A DNA stretch of 64,000 nt from Actinomycetes bacterium (lineage in GTDB: Bacteria > Actinomycetota > Acidimicrobiia > Acidimicrobiales > JAJYXR01): positions 1-64,000 of the forward strand of contig JAJYXR010000031.1 in the NCBI GenBank assembly GCA_021801795.1, read 5' to 3'. Every line of letters begins with the position of its first letter. The first letter of the stretch is position 1. The notes beneath the pieces were generated by a model that was given only the letters and a program-made list of their open reading frames with translations, was not told where the DNA came from and made no database searches. This document shows, in pieces, positions 58,850-64,000 of this stretch. Position numbers and translations under genes: made by a program.

Positions 58850-59791
58850 AAGCAGTGCCGAAGCCTGTCCACAAGCCAATGGGCCGCTACAAGGTCAAGT
58901 CAGATCGCTCACGCAAGCGCCCGAAGGACGCGCCTGCCTTCGTCTGCACGATCCCGCTTAGGGCGACGCCTAGGGCGGCCAAGGCAGCCGAAGGCCGCTT
59001 CGAGGTAGCCAGGCTGCACTACGACGCCTGCCTTGGCGAGTGCTTCCGGCGCGTAGAGAAGATCCGTCGAGATCCGAGGTACGAAGCTGCGAAGCCAATG
59101 CCAAAGCGGGTGGAGGGGCGGTCGAACCCTGAGCGCTCTGCCCTCTATAGGTCCTTGCGGGCAGACCATGGCTTTACTAAGAGGGACCTTGGAACCTACG
59201 GCTCATCCCTAAGAAGGGACTTCGTGCGGCTCCATGTGGGTGCCCAGGAGGCCCAGGTGCTAGCCGAGCGGGCCTACGACGCTGTGAACGCCTGGTTCAT
59301 GGGCGAACGAGGTCGCCCGAGGTTCAAGGGGAAGGGACATGGACTGCACTCCCTCGTCGTGAAGGACGGTAACGGCGACATCAAGATCAACTCCGATGGG
59401 TCGGGTATCACGTGGGCAGGGACGGCCTTCTCCTTCGTTCTCGCGCCGAGCGATCCTGTGTACTTCTTCTCAGCGCTTCACGTGGCCTCGGGCAGGCTCC
59501 TTCGGGTAGGAATAACGAGGACGATGATCCGAGGACGCCCCACCTACAGGACGCTCTTGGTCCTAGATGGCGTGCCTCTGAAGCGCTACGCACGCGTAGG
59601 TGTCCAGCCTGCGTTGGAGCTGCTCGCGGCGAACACCCAAAACCTCATTCCACGCACGGGCAACGCGCCCGTGCCTCCGGTGAAACCGGAGATGAGCTCA
59701 GCGTCACCTAGGTCTGTTGTCGAAGTCCTGGCAGTAGAGGCGGTGTCGTGAAAGGGGAACCCCCTGGCTTTAGCCATGGGGAGGATGTCAG
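58748..59791 (+). mobile_element. IS200/IS605-like element remnant (tnpB only) with paired end hairpins
   Basis: An element of about 1.04 kb, with boundaries known to 2 bp (58748-59789 or 58750-59791). Both ends carry the same imperfect hairpin, stems CCCCTGGCT and AGCCATGGGG around a 2-nt loop (TC at 58765-58785, TT at 59761-59781). A small hairpin TCGCG-CTC-CGCGA lies at the left end. There is no target duplication, as in this family, which moves as single-stranded DNA. No TnpA is present, so it cannot move by itself. The right end GGGGAGGATGTCAG resembles IS1341-type termini. Confidence 0.82.
58846..59751 (+). CDS. Truncated/internally deleted TnpB-like protein lacking the RuvC domain
   Basis: A 301-residue TnpB-family remnant (full TnpB is about 370-500). 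Residues 1-210 match the N-terminal RNA/DNA-binding part: VCTIPLRATPRAAKAAEGRF, RFKGKGHGLHSLVVKDGNG, and the strand region RGRPTYRTLLVLDGVPLKRY. At the point where RuvC motif I (VGLDLG) should appear, the chain reads ARVGVQPALELLAANTQNL and ends within 50 residues, with no DED catalytic residues and no CxxC zinc finger. It may be a decaying gene or a nuclease-less RNA-binding derivative. Its ATG and TGA overlap flanking frames (ATGA, GTGA). Confidence 0.75.
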   Translation: MKAVPKPVHKPMGRYKVKSDRSRKRPKDAPAFVCTIPLRATPRAAKAAEGRFEVARLHYDACLGECFRRVEKIRRDPRYEAAKPMPKRVEGRSNPERSALYRSLRADHGFTKRDLGTYGSSLRRDFVRLHVGAQEAQVLAERAYDAVNAWFMGERGRPRFKGKGHGLHSLVVKDGNGDIKINSDGSGITWAGTAFSFVLAPSDPVYFFSALHVASGRLLRVGITRTMIRGRPTYRTLLVLDGVPLKRYARVGVQPALELLAANTQNLIPRTGNAPVPPVKPEMSSASPRSVVEVLAVEAVS

Positions 59792-61211
59792 AGTCACCTA
59801 CAACCCTTCGGAGCCTGGGTACTTCGACGACGAGGATCTGCGGGGGGAGATGGATCGTGTCTTCGACCTCTGCCACGGTTGCCGGCTCTGTTTTAACCTC
59901 TGCCCCTCCTTCCCGACGCTGTTCTCCTACGTGGATGCCCACGACGGAGACGCATCAGCGATGTCGCGTGCCGAGCAGGATCAGGTGGTGGACGAGTGCT
60001 ACCAGTGCAAGCTTTGCTATGCGAAGTGCCCGTATGTCCCTCCTCACGAGTGGGAGCTCGACTTCCCGCGATTGATGATGCGGGCACATGCGGTCGCAAA
60101 GCGCACCGGCGCGCCCCTGAGGGAGCGCATGACAGACCAGGTAATGAACCGGACCGATCTGGTAGGAAAGCTGTCGAGTGCGCTGGCCCCCCTGGTCAAT
60201 CGTCTGGTCTCCGAGCCGGAGACCCTGGCCCGACGCGTCATGGAGGGAGCGACCGGCATCTCGTCCAAGCGCCTCCTGCCGCCCTATAGGAGGCAGCGCT
60301 TCACCACCTGGTTTGCCCGGCGGGCCGGCATGGCAGGCCGGCCTTCAGATGGTGTGGCTGGCTCGGCCGGCACCCCCGGCTCGGCCGGCACCCCCGGCTC
60401 GGCCGGCACCCCCGGCTCGGCCGGCACCCCCGGCTCGGCCGGCACCCCCGGCTCGGCCGGCACCGAGAGGAAGGTGAGCGTCTTTCCCACCTGCTTCATC
60501 GAGTACATGGCACCTGGTATCGGGAAGGACCTCGTCCGCGTCTACGAGCACAACGGTGTCCGCTGCTCTCTGCCGGCAGGGACCAGGTGCTGTGGTGCGC
60601 CATGGCTTCATTCGGGAAACGTAGACCAGTTCGTGTCGTCGGCTCGTGCCAACGTGGCATCCCTGGCGCCGGAGGTGAGGGCCGGGTGCGACGTGATCGT
60701 CGCGCAGCCGACCTGCGCCTATGTGCTGAGGAAGGATTACCCCCTCTACCTCGGTACTCCGGACGCGCAGCTGGTGGCAGAGCACACCTTCGATCCAGCG
60801 GAATACCTCATGGCACTCCATAAGGCTGAGGGAGGTGGGCTGCGGACAGACTTCGTCGCCGTCGAATCGGGCCAGGTGCCAGCCAGGGTCACCTACCACC
60901 TGGCCTGTCACCTGCGTGCCCAGATGATCGGTTTCAAGAGCCGTGATCTGCTGAAGGTGGCAGGCATAGCCGTTGACATGATCCAGGAGTGCTCTGGGAT
61001 AGATGGCACGTGGGGCTACCGGGCTGCTAACTACGACTTGGCACGCAAGGTGGCAGAGCCTCTCAGGAGGAAGGTGGCCGATATCCCTGGTCAGGATGTA
61101 TGCGGTGACTGCCATCTAGCCAACGTGGCGATATACGAGGAGACCGGGAAGCGGTCTGTCCACCCGATAGAGCTGCTGGCGATGGCCTATGGCCTGCACG
61201 AGGAAGGGTAG
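59748..61211 (+). CDS. CCG-domain Fe-S oxidoreductase (heterodisulfide reductase/GlpC-like), 5' end supplied by an IS element
   Basis: A 487-residue iron-sulfur protein. Two [4Fe-4S] ferredoxin motifs are CHGCRLCFNLCP and CYQCKLCYAKCP. Two CCG-type regions follow (RCCGAPWLHSGN; CHLRAQMIGFKSRD with CSGIDGTWG; VCGDCHLANVA). GSAGTP repeats are inserted near 205-240. The conserved chain begins RVTYNPSEPGYFDDEDLRG. The preceding 14 residues are translated from the right end of the IS605-like element, and GTG 59748 overlaps the TnpB stop. It probably feeds electrons to the rubredoxin-less rubrerythrin with DUF3501. This module logic is inferred from gene neighbourhood. Confidence 0.88.
   Translation: MKGEPPGFSHGEDVRVTYNPSEPGYFDDEDLRGEMDRVFDLCHGCRLCFNLCPSFPTLFSYVDAHDGDASAMSRAEQDQVVDECYQCKLCYAKCPYVPPHEWELDFPRLMMRAHAVAKRTGAPLRERMTDQVMNRTDLVGKLSSALAPLVNRLVSEPETLARRVMEGATGISSKRLLPPYRRQRFTTWFARRAGMAGRPSDGVAGSAGTPGSAGTPGSAGTPGSAGTPGSAGTPGSAGTERKVSVFPTCFIEYMAPGIGKDLVRVYEHNGVRCSLPAGTRCCGAPWLHSGNVDQFVSSARANVASLAPEVRAGCDVIVAQPTCAYVLRKDYPLYLGTPDAQLVAEHTFDPAEYLMALHKAEGGGLRTDFVAVESGQVPARVTYHLACHLRAQMIGFKSRDLLKVAGIAVDMIQECSGIDGTWGYRAANYDLARKVAEPLRRKVADIPGQDVCGDCHLANVAIYEETGKRSVHPIELLAMAYGLHEEG
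60360..60467 (+). repeat. 18-bp in-frame tandem repeat in the CCG Fe-S gene
   Basis: Six copies of GGCTCGGCCGGCACCCCC (60360, 60378, 60396, 60414, 60432, 60450; the last ends CACCGAG) encode GSAGTP six times. It lies between the ferredoxin part and the first CCG domain, probably a linker. Confidence 0.96.
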
Positions 61212-61879
61212 TGAGGTCCTATCCTGGCGGCGACGGCACGGGGCAGCCCCAGCCTCGCCGCCAGCGTGCCCTCTCGCTCGACGACATAGCCGACCTGCGG
61301 GCCTACGAACACGAGCGGGAGGGATTCCGTCGACGGATCATAGAGCTGAAGCGCCTGAGACGCGTCGGGGTGGGTCCTCTGGTGTCCCTGGTGTTCGAGA
61401 ACCGTGACACGGTCAGGTTCCAGGTGCAGGAGATGGTCAGGGCGGAGCGCATGCTGAGCGACGAGCTGGTCCTGGCCGAGCTGGAGGTCTACAACCCCCT
61501 CATCCCAGATCCTGGGGAGCTATCGGCGACTATGCTCCTGGAGCTCACCGACGAGGACCAGCTGAGGGAGTGGCTGGCGAAGCTGGTCGGTATAGAGCGC
61601 GCTGCGTACCTCCGCCTGGGAGCCCTGGGGCCCGACCCGGCGCGACAGGACGGCGGCCTGGTCATCAGATGCCAGGTGGACGCCGCCCATGCCACCCAGC
61701 TCACCCGCGAGGAGGTGACGGCCTCCGTCCACTACGTGAGGTTCCTTCTCGGTGAAGACGAGGTCGGTGCCTTCGCAGACGGACCCGTCTGGCTCGGCAT
61801 CGATCTTCCCGAATATGCCCACGAGGTGGAGCTGGCCGGAGGCGTGCGTGCCGAGCTGCTCGACGACCTGCGCCAGTGA
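61211..61879 (+). CDS. DUF3501 family protein
   Basis: A 222-residue protein matching DUF3501: SLDDIADLRAYEHEREGFRR, RVGVGPLVSLVFENRDTVRF, MVRAERMLSDELVLAELEVY (each 20 residues or fewer) and a beta-rich second half ending VRAELLDDL. Function is unknown. The family is repeatedly found beside rubrerythrin and CCG-domain genes, as here. GTG 61211 overlaps the last base of the preceding TAG. Confidence 0.9.
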   Translation: MRSYPGGDGTGQPQPRRQRALSLDDIADLRAYEHEREGFRRRIIELKRLRRVGVGPLVSLVFENRDTVRFQVQEMVRAERMLSDELVLAELEVYNPLIPDPGELSATMLLELTDEDQLREWLAKLVGIERAAYLRLGALGPDPARQDGGLVIRCQVDAAHATQLTREEVTASVHYVRFLLGEDEVGAFADGPVWLGIDLPEYAHEVELAGGVRAELLDDLRQ

Positions 61880-61903
61880 ACGTTCCCACCTGGTACCCAG
61901 AGT

Positions 61904-61930
61904 TGATCGGGGATGCGAAATCCCTGATCA
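61904..61930. terminator. Hairpin after the DUF3501 gene
   Basis: An 11-bp stem TGATCGGGGAT/ATCCCTGATCA (one G-U pair) with loop GCGAA, 24 bp after the DUF3501 stop. No T-run follows at once. Likely operon terminator or 3' stabiliser. Confidence 0.55.
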
Positions 61931-62108
61931 CGGGAGGTATTTTCCGGCCTGGCCTCCAGATATGGACATTGGGCTCCGGGGTGATCCATACTGGATATTC
62001 CGTCGTTTTTCCGTGGGGAGCGGGTCCCCGTTAATCCGTGGTATGCGACGGACCAATACACGATCAACTGCGCTGAGAACGCTACTACTCCGAGGAAGTG
62101 ACTCTACG

Positions 62109-62351
62109 ATGACCGCCCAGACGACTGCCGTGTGGCGCAAGCGTGCCGCTTGCCGTGGCATCGATCCCGAGGTCTTCTACCCTGCGTCCGACGAGGATGC
62201 AGGGCAGGCCAAGGCTATCTGCGCGGTCTGTCCGGTACGTGAAGCCTGCCTGGAGCACGCACTCGCGAACCGGGAGCGTGAGGGTATCTGGGGTGGCGCT
62301 ACCGAGCGTGAGCGCCGGCGCATACACCGCCAGCGGCGTAAGTCTGCCTGA
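62109..62351 (+). CDS. WhiB-like iron-sulfur transcription regulator
   Basis: An 80-residue Wbl protein. Four cysteines bind a [4Fe-4S] cluster: RAACRG, then AICAVCPVREACL (CxxC-x5-C). The turn GIWGGATERERR and a basic C-terminal helix are the DNA/sigma-contact elements. ATG 62109 follows GAGGAAG by about 11 bp. Wbl proteins are confined to actinobacteria and their phages, which supports the taxonomic guess. The upstream 178 bp after the hairpin probably hold its promoter. Confidence 0.95.
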   Translation: MTAQTTAVWRKRAACRGIDPEVFYPASDEDAGQAKAICAVCPVREACLEHALANREREGIWGGATERERRRIHRQRRKSA

Positions 62352-62405
62352 GCTGCTTTAGGAGCACCACAGACTGGATCGAGGTCGCTCCAGCTCTCCG
62401 CTGGC

Positions 62406-63299
62406 TCAGTCGGTCTTCGAGAATGCGGCTATGGCGATGGAGAGCATGGTTACGCCGAACACCGCTGCCAGACCGAGCTCCAGGCCGACGGGAACCCTCC
62501 AGGATCCCCAGGTGATGCCGTGGTCGTAGATCGCAGCGAGCTTCGGTGCCACCTGCAGGTGCTCGAATACGGCACGGCGCATGGGGTCCACCAGGTAGCT
62601 GAGGGGGTCTATGAGCGCGAGCGCGTCCAGCCAGGTGGGGAGGCCGCTGAGGGGGAAGAGGGCGCCGGAGAGGAAGAACAGCGGTAGGACTACGAACTGC
62701 ATGACCACCTGGAAGGACTCGACCTGGGCCATGCGCGAGGCGAGCACGGTGCCGAGTGCCGTTATGGCGAAGGCGGCCAGCATCATCTCGCCAACCAGGG
62801 TGATGATGAGCACGGGGGAGTAGGGGACGTGGACGAGACCTGCGAGTGCGAGCATGACGATGGCCTGAGCGGTGGCCACGGTGGCCCCGCCGGCGCACTT
62901 TCCCACCACCAGAGCACCGCGCCTTACCGGAGCCACCAGCATCTCCCTCAGGAAGCCGAACTCACGGTCCCAGACGATGGAGACGGCCGAGAAGATGGAG
63001 GTGAACAAGACTGTCATCGCCACCACGCCGGGGAACATGAAGGTCTTGAAGTCCACCGACCCGGTTGCCCCACCGGCCACGCTGGCCGGAAGGCGCTGGG
63101 AGATCATGGAGGACAGACCGGTGCCGAGGACGAAGAGGAAGAGGATGGGCTGCACCAGGGAGGTGACTATCCTGAGTCGGTTGCGCCGGAAGCGGATGAG
63201 CTCCCTGCGCCATACCATGCCGACCGCGCGCAGGTCGTCCCGCCAGCGGCCACCGGCTATGCGGACCTCAGCTGGAGCTGCGACGCTCAGGGTGCTCAC
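62406..63299 (-). CDS. ABC-2 exporter permease (DrrB-like)
   Basis: A 297-residue permease with six membrane helices. The ABC-2 features REFGFLREMLVAPVRRGALV and PLFFLSGALFPLSGLPTWLD (each 20 residues) are typical of DrrB-type drug exporters. GTG 63299 begins 7 bp after the ATPase stop, and GGAGGAG spans that stop. An upstream extension of the frame to 63494 is an ATPase shadow. The gene converges on whiB with 54 bp between them. Confidence 0.9.
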   Translation of the reverse strand: MSTLSVAAPAEVRIAGGRWRDDLRAVGMVWRRELIRFRRNRLRIVTSLVQPILFLFVLGTGLSSMISQRLPASVAGGATGSVDFKTFMFPGVVAMTVLFTSIFSAVSIVWDREFGFLREMLVAPVRRGALVVGKCAGGATVATAQAIVMLALAGLVHVPYSPVLIITLVGEMMLAAFAITALGTVLASRMAQVESFQVVMQFVVLPLFFLSGALFPLSGLPTWLDALALIDPLSYLVDPMRRAVFEHLQVAPKLAAIYDHGITWGSWRVPVGLELGLAAVFGVTMLSIAIAAFSKTD

Positions 63300-63306
63300 T
63301 GCCTGC

Positions 63307-64000
63307 TCATCTCCTCCGTGAGGACCTGATCCAGGGCTGGGCGGCGTTTCGCTCGCTCTGGCTTGCCTCGGCGTCGCGTATGGTGCGTCCGGTGTACTCC
63401 ATGAAAACGTCGTCGAGCGTCGGCCTGGCGATGCTGACCGACGATATGGGCACGCCCAGCTCGGCGAACAGACGCGGGACGAAGGTCTCTCCACCGGGAA
63501 CGTAGATGGTGAGCGCCCCCTCGCTGCGGGTCGCCTCTATCCCGAACTTCTCCTTCAGGGCCATGGTCGCTGCGTCGTCGTCGTGGGTCTGCAGCTGTAC
63601 CCTGTCGCTGCCGACCTGACCTTTCAGTGCCTCGGGGGTATCGATGGCGACGATCTTTCCCTGGTCGATGATGGCGATCCGGTGGCAATGCTCCGCCTCG
63701 TCCATGTAGTGGGTGGTGAGGAAGATGGTTATCGACTCCCGCCGCCGCAACTCCTCGATGTAGCCCCATATGTGGCTGCGGGTCTGGGGATCCAGGCCTA
63801 CGGTGGGCTCGTCGAGGAAGAGGACCCTCGGGGAGTGCAGGAGCCCCCTGGCGATCTCCAGGCGTCGCTTCATCCCCCCGGAGAAGGTGCGGACGATGCC
63901 GGTACGCCGTTCCCAGAGGCCTACCATCCGGAGCACGTCCCCTATGCGTTCCCCGGCCTGGGAGCGTGGAACGCCGTAGAGCTCTGCATGGAAGCGCAGG
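63307..64000 (-). CDS. ABC exporter ATP-binding protein (DrrA-like), 5' end outside the window
   Basis: The 3' two-thirds of a DrrA-type ATPase. Visible are the signature FSGGMKRRLEIARGLL, Walker B VLFLDEPTVGLDPQTR, H-loop LTTHYMDEAEHCHRI and the C-terminal accessory domain ending DDVFMEYTGRTIRD. Walker A lies beyond position 64000. The frame is open to the window edge (LRFHAELYGVPRSQAGERIG). Partner of the permease just downstream. Confidence 0.93.
   Translation of the reverse strand, partial: LRFHAELYGVPRSQAGERIGDVLRMVGLWERRTGIVRTFSGGMKRRLEIARGLLHSPRVLFLDEPTVGLDPQTRSHIWGYIEELRRRESITIFLTTHYMDEAEHCHRIAIIDQGKIVAIDTPEALKGQVGSDRVQLQTHDDDAATMALKEKFGIEATRSEGALTIYVPGGETFVPRLFAELGVPISSVSIARPTLDDVFMEYTGRTIRDAEASQSERNAAQPWIRSSRRR

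Noticed and set aside
58846-59751. Searched for a TnpA (Y1 transposase) next to the TnpB remnant
   Set aside because: No HUH-type frame is present on either strand between 58150 and 59850, so the element is treated as tnpB-only.

Overview
This is a high-GC bacterial chromosome segment, most likely from an actinobacterium of the Acidimicrobiia type. The inference rests on a WhiB-like regulator, a DUF5679 mini zinc ribbon, the tig-clpP-clpX block, the mreBCD-mrdA / TIGR03960-TIGR03936 / rne-rplU-rpmA-obgE-proB-proA order, a large secreted 'SVSC...SFC' repeat protein, frequent GTG starts and apparently leaderless genes. No phage, plasmid or CRISPR locus was seen.

Layout. 0.2-2.6 kb: a DedA membrane protein and an ABC-2 exporter pair. 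2.6-11 kb: a catabolic island with an ACMSD-like amidohydrolase and a GntR/FCD regulator on one strand. Divergent from an 18-bp AT-only promoter run an NMT1/THI5-type ABC importer, an Ldh2-family dehydrogenase, two cupins, a RidA-family protein and an FAH-family enzyme. 11-18.2 kb: an FMN reductase, a MarR regulator, a ClC chloride channel, tRNA-Gly and tRNA-Pro flanking a Drr-type ABC exporter, a Ppx/GppA phosphatase and a DUF5679 protein. 18.2-21.6 kb: a 1122-residue GGDEF-EAL protein. 21.9-44.2 kb: a mostly housekeeping stretch on the plus strand covering protein folding and proteolysis, folate, nucleotides, cell shape, RNase E/G, ribosomal proteins L21 and L27, Obg, proline synthesis and a MoxR/VWA pair, followed by a histidine phosphatase. 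45.0-52.7 kb: a giant secreted beta-propeller-like protein facing a MoxR-DUF58-transglutaminase operon. 52.7-57.6 kb: a glycerol operon (FAD-dependent G3P dehydrogenase, AGPS-like oxidase, glycerol kinase). 57.7-61.9 kb: a peroxide/iron module (Fur/PerR, rubrerythrin, CCG-domain Fe-S protein, DUF3501) interrupted by an IS200/IS605-like remnant. 62.1-64 kb: WhiB and the 3' part of another Drr-type exporter.

Two features stand out. First, short perfect tandem repeats occur at more than ten sites. They lie inside conserved genes (trigger factor, Ldh2, RNase E, MoxR, the CCG protein), always in multiples of 3 bp, and at gene junctions, where they often duplicate a stop or start codon. At glpD/oxidase a 50-bp unit makes a chain of 17-codon mini-ORFs linked by GTGA overlaps. 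Second, an IS605-like element carrying a TnpB that ends just before its RuvC nuclease domain has split the Fe-S gene after codon 2. The original ribosome site, a short leader, the TnpB remnant and the rest of the host gene are joined by ATGA and GTGA overlaps, so the host gene may still be translated.
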